From Schistocephalus solidus (taxonomy: Eukaryota > Platyhelminthes > Cestoda > Diphyllobothriidea > Diphyllobothriidae), in NCBI GenBank assembly GCA_017591395.1, contig WEDG01005348.1:124001-188000 (forward strand): a DNA stretch of 64,000 bases. Reading direction: 5' to 3'. The position numbers and the translations under genes are program-made. Shown piece by piece: positions 1 through 10,752 of the stretch. The stretch's first letter is position 1, and each line of letters starts with the position of its first letter. The notes under the pieces are model-generated. The model had not been told where the DNA came from. It ran no database searches and was given only the letters and a program-made list of their open reading frames with translations.

Positions 1-3000
1 TATTGGTTCCACCTAAACATATATATATCTTCGTTCACTCACGAAAGAAGCTGTTAGAACTGACCTGTAGAAGAAAGTTGGTTTCGTCTTGCGAAAATGG
101 GTTTTGAGCTGTCCTCCGTAAGGCTTGGCCTCATTGAGTTTTTTTTGTATAGTACACCCGGCTGTGTGGGATGCCTTCCTGCCGAATTGTTCGTTAACTG
201 CGTAGACATACGACCTTCTGGATAGTCGTGATTTGCAAGCGTTTCTCTGAAAGTAGACATTTACTGGTATCCATTTGAAACAATTATTTCTTATCGCAGT
301 TTTCTCAATATTTCAAAAAATTAAATGAAAACTTAATTTTAATCTCATTGCTGTAGTTCTTTCTTTAGAAAAAGCCGCTCAAATAGAAATTCGACTGAGT
401 TTTTTACAAGTTGCTCACATGGCTCATGTAAAAACGATGATAGACAACAAACCCGGAAGAGCTCAGGGAAGTTCAGCGATGTACACACCGTGAATATAGT
501 GTAACTATTGGTTTCTAGGTATTATGCCATGCAGAACAACTTCATTTATACAGTCAACTCTAGTTGCATGTTTAATTTTACTTGCCACACCTCAGAGGTG
601 AGAATGGACAACACCTCCTGTAAAAAAGGACTTGCATTTCTATTCTTTGTTTTGCCGAAGAAGGGATTTCCTGATAATTTATGCAATGGTTTCGCACACC
701 TACTCCTTAATTATTCACACGGTCGCTGTCAGTGATTCAACGGCTTAACCATAAACAGAGGGAATGGAATGTTTCCTCTAAATTTCCTGAATGAAACGCT
801 TACCAGTGTGGAATTATTCGTTCATAGCAGAGGCTGTCCAGAGAGGTTTCCTAAGACTCTGCGTAACAGCCGTCAACATTCAAAACATTTACTGTTTAAA
901 TAAACCATTACTTACTATTTTGACACACGAGAAAGAAACGCACGTTGTATTATTGAAATTCGGATAATATACACCTTTAAAGGACATTTACAGCGTCCAA
1001 TGTTAGCATATGTTTCGCAGTTTTGCCGGCAAGGAGAAAAAGAGTAAGTGTGAGCAAGTTGTGAGTGATTTTCTACCTTATCGTTGGAGTTGAATGGCAA
1101 TTCTCTGGACAGCTAAATCAGCGATTAATTTTCTGGTTAGATGACAAATTTTACAGGAACAAAATCCTCCAATCGAAGCATTTGCGCATTGAGAACACGA
1201 TAAAATCCCGTCAGTGTTCTCGCACCAGTACGAGAATGGTGAACAGATTCTCAACGTCACCATATTCTGATTGCTCAGAAGTAATAAACATAGGAATTAA
1301 GAGACCCGTACGTTCCTTATCAAAGACTCTCTTTCACACCTACCCGAAGGCTGCATGAGATTCTTATCTTTTCCTCTATTTTACGCCATTAACAATTACA
1401 TCTGACCACCCGCGTTCCTGTCAGTCAGCCATCTAACTTGGACTGATTCCTCTTGAAACATTGTTATCAAAACAGAAAATATAAGTCTTTTTATCCATCT
1501 GCTGTAGCCAAATATCGGCCCTCGCCAGCAACAAAGGGCACGGTATATCAGATTAACCCCCACATAAGAACACGTGGCAGTAAATTATTTTACAAAACAT
1601 TGCCTCAGATTGGGAAATTTTACTTAGCAGGAAGCATTTAGGTGCGGAGGTAATACTGCTGTTCCACCACCCTATTCCTCCAATATTTCCGGCAAAAAAG
1701 GATGGCAGAATTGAAATGCGCCTCTTTCCAGTCGTCTATCTGAAGAAACTGGCCCTGCCGGTTTAAAATGTTCCTGCCTATGAGATATTTAAGATCTTTA
1801 AAGGACTTTACGGACAACTGATATGTTTAACAACGTGATCCATATGCATTGTAAACTTTTTGGAGCCCTATATGAACCCTTTTCTAATGTCATACAATAA
1901 TGTAAGACTTTCTTGAATCGAATGCGTACAGCCGTCATTTTATAGACCTTAGACATAGTGCAACGGTAGGCGTAGCTGAACCATTTAGGACAATTGAAAA
2001 AAAAACTTTTTAAAACTAAAAGAAACACTTTTAGAATAAAGTAATTTAAAGAATGTGGGATTTTCTATATAACTAACATATAAAAGCATACATTATGCTT
2101 GATTTCCGTGCACATTGAATACGTTTGAGTTTATCCGAGCAGACATAATCAATGGAAAAAGCATACTTATCTAGTACCTGCCATCTTTTCAGGTGGCCAT
2201 ATAGAACCAAATTCCAAATTCGATATTATGGCGTGACTGAATAATGTTGGCATTATGCTGTCTTAAGCAATTTTAAAATCTCACTTAATTAAGCCACTAT
2301 AACCTAGATAAGATTTCAGATATTCTGCTCTGGTTTTATGAGATAAATTTACTACGGTACTTATGCTGGAAGATGATCTGGATCACATCTTAACATAATC
2401 GTTTGAAAATAGTCTCCTACCAAATAACCAGAAATCACACCTGTGTGTTTTCCGACTGTGAGCAACTCCCAGTCGTTGGGAAGAATGCCCAACGAGGTAT
2501 CCTCTTTCCGGTATTCGGGTGTTACTATGATGTAAAATCTCTCATTCTTCCTTCATACTGAAACCCTATTCAGTAAAATTTGTAAATATTTATAGTAAAT
2601 TCGTGGCGTATGTTCTCAACTCACACCTCAACAACTAACCTCGAGATTCATGGATGCCTGCATTCTCCCAGTTAGTTTCTAGTGTTCTCATGTTATTTTT
2701 CCTGCTTTGCTGAAAAATACGCGGATTTAAAAACATGTCCTTCCTCCAAATGCTATCTTTTCTACTGTTCCTTCTTAGGTCGTTTTACTTATTTTATAAT
2801 ACAAGGACATTTCACAAAGGTCAAACAATTTTACTGATCAAATTCTGGAGGACTTTGTCCATGTCCTTCACTGCAAAGTCTTTCTTCCCGAGGTTTCCGA
2901 CATATCGCTTGCCATACATCAGCATATTAGCGTTCCATATTGCCGTTTGTGGCAAGATGCCTTACGTGTAAAGAGACAGGAATAAGAAAAGAGAGACTTG

Positions 3001-5045
3001 ATCCGTCCCCATAATAGCTGTCCATTTTAATCTAAATCTTTTGAATCCTGTGTAATTTGTTAATTTGTCCTCTAGTCAAAATGAATGCAGAACATTTTAC
3101 TGAAACTTTCAAATGATTCTTTTTAGCATAAAACCTATTCCCTTTTCTCTCTCTGTGTGTGTGGCTCTAGGTACTTTCAGTCTGACGGTGTTTGCTCACG
3201 AACTTGGGAAATGTGATAAAGGAACTCTAATATCCAAAAGGTATTGCATCTCAAATACTCTAGAACTTGTTTAGACAAAGTTCACGAAAGTGTCAGTACT
3301 AAAATTTAACACAAATGTTATCGTTATCTTTCTTTTCATTAAGAAATTGTTAGTGGAACTTGATTTCTCTTGTCTCAGTTAATTCATAAATAGTCCTCTC
3401 ATAATTTTTTTGATTTCTTCTCTCGTGCTAAGTTAAAGCAGGCCGCAAACTGTAAATTGGACATTTTTAAATGCTCGCAGTTTATCTTTGTCAGTGCTTC
3501 TCAAATACCTAATTCAAACATTTTTTATTACTTGAATTTTGAAAATATAAAACTTTGTGGTCCAATTTAGAAATTCTTTGTATGTCGAAACTGGACAGTT
3601 TGAATGCCTGCAACCGTGTTAACCATTCCGGCATGCTGAGCTTCGAATGCGCCAAAGGTCGTGGGTTTTTATCTCTTAGTTGTGAGAAGAGACCACTTGC
3701 ACTTAAACGAAACTACACCAAAAGTGCGCTTTAAAAATCAAGGAGATCATTTTCGGAACTGTGGAACGTGCATCAGCGTAAAGGCGGCTACATGTTTGTT
3801 TAGCCCCTCTCGATGCATCTGTTGCCAGGGTAACGTAGCAAAATTATTTCCAGTTTGATGACGGGGCATTCACCAAAAAATGCCAATCTTTATTAACATG
3901 AACGGACGAACATTAGGACATACAAAGCGTTCTGAGAAAGGGCGTTTTTCATTTTTACCTGTGAACCCAATGGTTTGTGTTTGTATTCATAGATTTGGCT
4001 ATTTCAACTCCTGGCAGGATATGAAAGAAACAGGAAATGTGGACGGGCTATATTTACTTAGTCCAACATTGGGGTTACTGGAAAAATAACAAAGAAAATC
4101 AAATCAATTTTCATTGTCTTTTGCATTTTTCAATGGGAATTTTCGCTACTCGATTTTCATCATTGAAAACGGCTCTACTTAAAACAGTCTCAATGCTATG
4201 GGATTTTATGAAGGAGAGAAAAGATATTTCAGAATTTTCCAAGACTTGGTGGTGGTTGAGTTTATGCAACGACCTAGTTAGTAATATCTTTTATGCTATT
4301 GTGATTTTTAGATGTAATTTAACAAAAGTCTTATCATCTACATTTCAAGCTCATGTCGTTGGAATTTTTGGAAAGGTTTTGCTAGGATAATGCAGAGGAA
4401 TAGGGGTTCAGTCAAGGTAAAGCCTTATCAAATAGTACTCCGTTCATGAGACTTTAAGACAATGTTCGTTTTATGGGAGCGGTGCACTCGTGCATTTGAC
4501 CAGCATGAACGTAAAAACACAAAAAAAGCGCTTGCAGGCTCGCCATCCATGCTCAGCTGTTCAGCCTATACAACGAATATCAAAACCTGGAACGCAGGTT
4601 TGTTAATGTTAAACAGCTGATTTTGAGTAAAAGACGGTAGTCGCTCAGAAATGCCTCAACGATTAAACAAAGCAGACTAAAAATTGAATTTATCAGTCCG
4701 AGCAAACGCATCTTTTTAATTATTTACCACCAGTATCTCATAGCTTTCTAATATTGACCGCTGTCGTGTTTCATCTAACAGGCATGGACCAACCGGCACA
4801 CGTCATGCACGGGATGCGAAATAACCCATCATATTTTCTGCTGGAGTATGTGCTTTATATACTTGCAGGACAATTTCTTCTTGCTTCCTTGAGGTGTTTG
4901 ACCGGTACTTACAACTTTCACATCTAAAATCCACTCACAATGGCCAGTCATCTGAAATTTCAATCGTTGATTCCTACTTTATCTACCGTGTTCTCCCCAG
5001 CAAGGTGGGGGGGGCAAGCATGGGGAATTCGTTGGTGGTGGGGAG
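1..5045. other. gene-empty stretch
   Basis: I see no coding exon, RNA gene or recognisable repeat here. The open frames are short, AT-rich and lack paired splice signals or family motifs. The longest (4037-4390, plus) reads as aromatic-rich random peptide. Confidence 0.5.
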
Positions 5046-5049
5046 AGAC

Positions 5050-5330
5050 TTCAACAGAATCTACAGTGCTTTAAGCTCCCTTACGCACCTGGTCCGAGAT
5101 CAAAGCGGTGTTTAGAAGAGCCAAGGCGAGATGGGGTGCAGATGGCTGGCGCGGCGTGATTCTGCGGCTTGCCGTGCCAACAAGATCCCTCATGTGGACA
5201 TTTTTATGGGGCAGGGCGGGCAAATCCCCAAAACGCCTGCTGTGCCCTAATCTAGCCCCCCGTGTTGGTCGAGCACATTTACAGGTTGCTTCATTTTTAG
5301 GCCTTAATGTTCCTCCAGCATGGCCAGGGC
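5050..5330 (-). repeat. dispersed repeat family R1, copy a
   Basis: Read on the minus strand this matches the other R1 copies. It has a GGGTAAGGGA-like block at about 5070-5085 and a block like CATCTCGCCTTGGCTC at about 5115-5135. The same pair of blocks, similarly spaced, recurs near 34.4, 47.7, 48.4 and 59.9 kb. The small plus-strand ORFs inside (4894-5115, 5108-5374) are therefore probably repeat sequence. The copy is diverged and its ends are approximate. Confidence 0.45.
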
Positions 5331-5553
5331 ATCTAATATTGCTTAGAACAGGTTTAACCCACTTTCGTCCCTAAAGAACGTAGGCATTGAGTTCACGCAA
5401 CCATCCTACTCACTTACCCTTCCCCTATCATTCTGGGCCCTGTATGGTTGTTGTCAAACTGCTTCCTCACCTTGATTTTCTATCGTAATTTATTTTATAT
5501 TATCATAACGACATGAGCATTAATAGGTGAATATGTTTGTTTGACAAGAGAAA

Positions 5554-5559
5554 TTTATT
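5554..5559 (-). terminator. possible poly(A) signal of the 6.2-13.1 kb gene
   Basis: An AATAAA hexamer on the minus strand lies about 620 nt past the stop codon at 6178. It is the first canonical hexamer I see downstream. In AT-rich DNA this motif is common by chance. Confidence 0.25.
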
Positions 5560-6177
5560 CGGTTCTGAAAAGAAACTTTGACAGAACTCAGACAAGCCAG
5601 GTGGATGTATTGTTCTCCGGAGATAGATATAAGCAGTTAAGCGACTTCGTTTCGTTATCCTCAGCAGCGGTCTGGGTTTGTTATTGCTACCCCTAACGTT
5701 GACAGTCAGGACATCCGGCAGTCTTATGGCAGCTATTTGAAACCCCATTTTATGCTACGAACGTTGTTCGAGCGACATCATACAAAAGACCCCATCATGA
5801 TCCACACACTAATCTCGCCTATCACTCAAAATATCTGAACACTGTCACGCTTGCTTCAGAATGGGATAAATCACTGAAATCCACATATGACTGATTTTTG
5901 AACTCGCAGCAAAGTTTTGTTTAGAAAAATAATGCGTGGTTCACAATATCATACATATCTTTTCTTTGGCCCGTCTGAAAATATCCAAATATACTCAGCT
6001 GCGATCAGCTAGATGGGGCATATTACAAAAAACTTCTGACCTTAAAGCAAAATCAGGTGGGTAAGATCGACCTGCATATTTGTCCATTTTTCCTCTCCTT
6101 GTGATAATTAAGCGTGCTTAGTTCTTTGAAAAGAGGTGCAAAAGCACGATTAGGCCAGACTTTCCCAGACCCCACCC

Positions 6178-6235
6178 TCAAAAGCTGGTGTCCTCCTGTA
6201 TCAGTCTATCTCCAAAGAAGATTTCAACTTGTAAA
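6178..6235 (-). CDS. terminal coding exon of unrecognised minus-strand gene
   Basis: The exon follows a very strong 3' splice site on the minus strand, a 17-base pyrimidine-rich run ending CCCAG at 6236. It needs two bases from the previous exon to complete its first codon. The exon at 8132-8417 leaves exactly two. The joined codon is Ser, then 18 codons read LQVEIFFGDRLIQEDTSF and a TGA stop. The match of phase, splice quality and a prompt stop supports a real C-terminus. I do not recognise the peptide. The intron it closes (6236-8131) begins GTTAGT and ends CAG. Read-through cDNA is the missing proof. Confidence 0.5.
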
Positions 6236-8131
6236 CTGGGAGGGGGAGAAACAGACCTCCTGTCTAGACCCTGCACCCTTTTTACGTTGAACTGTAAAAT
6301 GAAAGTTCGTAGCACTAAAGAGCACGCGTTTTTACATTCTCACCTAAATCTCCGTGTCAACAAAACACCACATCATGCCCACAGCCTCTTCTAAATATTT
6401 TTGTCGTGGACAAGCTTCGTAGCCCAGCTTGACACGGGACAGCAGGTTTTTTCAGTTGTCCATTCGCACAGCAATGTGTCTGTGTGTGTGTGCGCGCGCT
6501 AGAACGACGAAGAACGAGGCAACGCTGAGCAGTAATAGCCTCTTTCTTTTGCGCAACAGGTTTTTGGTGAAAAATGTTTTGGCGAAATTTATTGATGGTC
6601 AAAGGTCATAAATTTTGATGTTCTGGAGCAAAATCCTAACAGTGTCCTGACGGTATAAACTAAAAGAAATGTGCATTCCTACACCCTTCATAAGGAGCAG
6701 GACTACTTTTCGTTGTTCTCAGACAATTTTTTTCGAATACGTATGCCTCGAGAGCACTTGGCAGAAAAGTTTATTTATAAGGCTAGTAGCCGAACATACG
6801 TATGTTTCGATACATTTTAATTAGGCCAGGACATTAAAAGGCTGTCTTTTATTACTTTTCTGAAATCCGTTTAATTTCGTCTTATTTGCAAATAGCAGTT
6901 AGGGGGCGGGTGGTCCCTTGAAGAATGTAGTTTGCCCATGAGTCAGAAGTTGCTATTCTCCAAAGCAGCATTTGTTAAAATATTTTTTCAGGACGTATTT
7001 GGGACACAGTCGGAACTTCATTCAATATTCACTCCCAAGCAATCAGTGCATCACTTCGAACATACTGTAAGCTTAGGAGAACAGCCAGTCAATAAAATTA
7101 AATGAACCCTATATAAAGTAGATCTGAGTTGTGGGCATAAATTCAACATTAACAAATGGTGTTAAAGGCTTCAGAAGAAAAAAAACTTTGGTTATATTGA
7201 ATCTTCCTTTGCTCTTGCTAAACTACAGCGTTTGGTTCTTTACGCGCCATTTCTCTTATAACAAATATTTCTAACTAAACCCGCGTATCAACAATTTGTT
7301 GTGTATAAACCGAAAAGTGAAGTGTTAAATGGGTAAATTTGTTAAAATATACTTACAGTTTAGCGATATAAACGCGGACTATCATAAGGAGTGTCCTTTA
7401 GTCTGCATAAAATTGCTTTCAGTTACCCCGATATACAATATTAATGAAATTTCAGACAAACATATTGAAAGATAGGCCGTTTCAACAAAAGAGAGCTGTT
7501 TCTTTTTCTTAATGTATCTAAAAGCAAATTCGCCAACCGTCATCCCAGTGGAAATGTTCAACGGTTTCGTCTTATAAAAGAAGAACGTGTCGATATCATT
7601 TCAGCAAATTCTAGTAACGTAATTCTGTCTTATCAAACAACAAAATAAAAGTCCTGCTTACTCATATTAGGCAATTTTCTGCTGTATATTAAATAATTTT
7701 CGTGGGTGCAGTACAGGTTTTCGATGCGCATATCTTGCATATTATCTTTTTGTAGAAGCGCATTCAAACAAGCTTTCACTTCGCTAGCACAAATTAAATT
7801 ACCACTTAAAGTCTCCGTCTAAGGCAAAATTACTGTAATGAAGCTATATAAATCGATGACTTCGATTATAGTTAAACTGCCTGAGTAATTTCTTTTATTA
7901 TCTTTTTGCAAAGTCTAAACATAAGCATGCAAACCTGTGTTAGGTCAGAATTTAGTGAGATCTGGATTTATTTTAAAATTTCCTTCACAGACTATGTAAA
8001 CATGTGTATTCATTACTGACTGGAACCGTACATTCATGCCCGTTCTTAGCACCTAGGAATGTACCTTAGTTATCAGCAATATAGCTTTTTATTATGCCGT
8101 TTGCATTTTATTTCAAAAAATTCAAACTAAC
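6236..8131 (-). other. intron, no other content seen
   Basis: This 1.9-kb AT-rich intron lies between the two last exons of the minus-strand gene. A short GT/GC dinucleotide run lies at about 6477-6497. No gene or known repeat is visible inside. Confidence 0.4.
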
Positions 8132-8417
8132 CTATCCTGTCGGAGATTATATGAAACGGGGTTCGGAGGCATGGGAAATGTAGATCTGGCACTGAATGGT
8201 ACCGCGTCAGGTGCTTTTGTGAACGAAACAGATTTGTTTGGAACAAATGTCACACCGCCGTTGGTAGTGTACTTCTGAGGAAGGTTGTCGCGACGAAGGA
8301 ATGCCGTAGAATCCGCAGGTTCTAAACTGCTCGTCCGTGCTATACCATTCTGGTAAGTGATCGTTGAGTTGCTGGTACGAGGAACCTGTCTCTGAATCAG
8401 AAGTGAAATCAACCAAA
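8132..8417 (-). CDS. internal coding exon (95 codons), unrecognised protein
   Basis: This frame is open across the whole interval between a 3' splice site (TTTTATTTTCAG ending at 8418) and a 5' splice site (AG/GTTAGT at 8132). The encoded stretch runs from about TWLISLLIQRQVPRTSN to PPNPVSYNLRQD. It is rich in Ser, Thr, Pro and Asn and has no domain I recognise, so it is probably disordered. The exon starts with two bases of a split codon and ends with two bases, fitting its neighbours at 8942-8989 and 6178-6235. A second frame is open for 69 codons but stops at 8207 before the splice site, so I take it as a shadow. The first ATG-like codon is not a start because this is an internal exon. Confidence 0.65.
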
Positions 8418-8941
8418 CTGAAAATAAAACTTTGCCTTTCTTGCCAGCAAATTCTATGGATAAAACGACAGCAGGTCTTGTTATTTAAGGGTTTTTCCCT
8501 CTTCTAAATCGACTTTAACCAGGAGAAAATAAGAAGGAAGGCTATGTAGCCTTATAATCTTTTCTATTTTGAAAGTCAGTAATTTTCGCTGAAATTTCCT
8601 TTGTGTCTTGGTCAAACTGCAATACTACTTATTTGCAGTTTAGGGGGTGTTGCAAGCAACCATGCCGATATGTGGTCCTAAAATATTTGTCTGTTATAAA
8701 ATTTGCCACTCTGTTCATCTGAGGTAAAGCAGATTTTCTAAAAAATAAATCAATTACGCTGTACATATAGACTCATGAAAACTTAACAGCAAACGTTTTT
8801 GCAGCATTCAGGCGATAGTAAATATTCGCATGAGGCTACAATACGCATTAGCCTTGAAGAAAATAGCAATTCCTTTCTCAACATTTACATGCAATATAGT
8901 TAAAAATTCTCTCGACAGAGTAAAACTTACACACAACTCAC

Positions 8942-8989
8942 TCTGATTGATGGGCATTTTCGGTATTGTTTCTGAGTGCTTTATGTTAT
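8942..8989 (-). CDS. 48-nt internal coding exon
   Basis: On the minus strand an acceptor (CATGCTTTTTAG) and a donor (CAGA/GTGAGT) enclose 48 nt. Only one frame is open; it reads NIKHSETIPKMPINQ. It carries two bases at its start and one at its end. The trailing base joins the two leading bases of the next exon to make an Ile codon, so the chain continues in frame. The exon is too short for ORF calling. The support is splice signals plus phase only. Confidence 0.5.
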
Positions 8990-9136
8990 CTAAAAAGCAT
9001 GTCAGTTTATAATGGTTTTAAAGCGTAGGTCACGCTCGAAATGGTCACTTGCACGAACTAAGACTAATTATTCAGAGCGCTTCAAATTAGACTAAATTTT
9101 CAAACAGAAGCATGAATAGTTGCAGGAGTACATAAA

Positions 9137-9290
9137 TGACCAAGACATGGAGACTGGAATATCCATTTCTGGCTTATCAGCCATCATCAGCCAGCCAAAA
9201 CCAAACCGCGTTCTTGAGGTAACTGAGACTCAAAGCCGTGACCTGTTGGTTATAAGTTCAATGCTCTAACGTTCCACTGCTGTATTAATT
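9137..9290 (-). mobile_element. tRNA-derived SINE, diverged copy
   Basis: On the minus strand there is a tRNA-like head (box-B-like sequence near 9225-9245) followed by the family body, which contains GGCTGATGATGGCTGATAAG and GAAATGG. The same body appears at 37.4-39.2 kb and 44.5-44.8 kb. The copy is old and sits in an intron of the minus-strand gene. Confidence 0.65.
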
Positions 9291-9897
9291 CGAAATAAAG
9301 CACGCTTACTGCGAAAATAATAAAATAATTCTGAAGTACGCCGAAACTAATAAAAAACATAAACAAACATTTTTGTATTGCATTCACATGATAGCAAATA
9401 TCTGAATGAGGTTGCTAAACGGATTTTCACCGGAAATAAAAGTAGCAATTCAGTTCCCAGATGTCCTTTTGCTATCTGTTACTCGATCATATTGACCTAG
9501 GAAAACTCAGACACCAGTTATTCGATGAATAGGTACAGTTTATTTATTGGTTTTTCAGTGCAATATATTGTCGAGCAAGCGTGTTGTTTTGATTAACCTT
9601 TAAAAAGGTAAGTCATCTACAAATTTAAATTGGAAGACCTGAGCATTTCGGTATTCAGACCGTTTCCAATCACACCACGTTTTGAAACATTGGCATGATA
9701 ATTTGTGTTTTACATTATTTTTAACGATCCTGACATTTTTTCTGAATCGTGCCTTGTCTACCCTGGGAAAATAATTTATAAAAAACTAAAGTTCTTTCGC
9801 TGGAGGGGGGAGTACCTGTATAGGGGAGAGTCTACATTGTAGCTGGGAAAGTTTAGCAGACAAGACGTATTACATTGAATATTTGTTATTCATTTAC

Positions 9898-9919
9898 GTT
9901 TTTTAAAAAATGCAATTTG
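9898..9919 (-). CDS. possible 22-nt microexon
   Basis: A strong acceptor (TTCATTTTACAG at 9920) precedes 22 nt and then GTAAAT. The insert reads QIAFFKK plus one base. It starts in phase 0, as required by the exon ending at 10753. It leaves one base, as required by the exon starting at 8989. The next in-frame stop is only a few codons on, so this donor is the only usable one. The donor has a weak exon side (AAC/GT). The fit could be chance, and another exon in 9.0-10.7 kb could take its place. Confidence 0.3.
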
Positions 9920-10752
9920 CTGTAAAATGAATACAATAGAGAAGTGGTTTGTTCAGCTTTTCTGCGACATATTCTCAGCTAAAAAACGGAAATTAGGGAA
10001 ATACTTTTCATATCACATGTATAATTATATTTCTGAACATAATTGATGACAATGCCTGAGGAGATCTAGCGTTTTGTTATTTGTCAAGGGACGTGAGGTT
10101 TCATCCCATGCCGAACACTTTTAATTTCACCTTAACAATGTCTGCATTTTAAAACGTCTTAAAGTAGTCCGACAAGTATTTCATACATATCAGCCATATA
10201 TTTTTAACTCCGAATCATCTAACGGGTTCTGCCCAATTCCATAAATTTAGTTTTTGCAATTAGGTCATTTTTACGGAGATAATTAGCTTGACTTTCTTCC
10301 GTGGAAACAGGAGTATGCGAAGCACAATTAAAAAGGTAAATACCAGGAACATGTAGGCGGGTCACATACGAAACATATAATGTCAAACTTCTTTCGCATT
10401 GCCAAACACAATCAAAATAATAGGGCATAGGTAGAACAGAAATGGTACTGGGTACAATTAAGGAGAAATGTGATTTGATGGCAGAAATTCCTGAGGAAGT
10501 CTGTTCATAAAATCCTAAGACTGCGTAACATCATTAACATCAAATAAATGTATATAGGATTGCCTGATCTGTAAAGAAGGAAAACGGAATGCCCGTAATG
10601 AAATTCCGGCACATAAACACGCCTTTTACAACGCGGGTCTCTCATTTTTCTATCTGATATACTTTTTAGTAAAGCCTTCCAGATTCATGCTTTGTTATTC
10701 ATCAAACCGCTTAGCTCAATTCTGGAGGAAAACTACTTAATTAAAGACTTAC

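Noticed and set aside
4037..4390. 117-codon plus frame as a gene
   Set aside because: The composition is that of AT-rich random sequence, with no motif and no splice signals in phase.
9557..9603. Plus-strand exon between TTTTTCAG and AAAAAG/GTAAGT
   Set aside because: All three frames contain a stop between the two signals.
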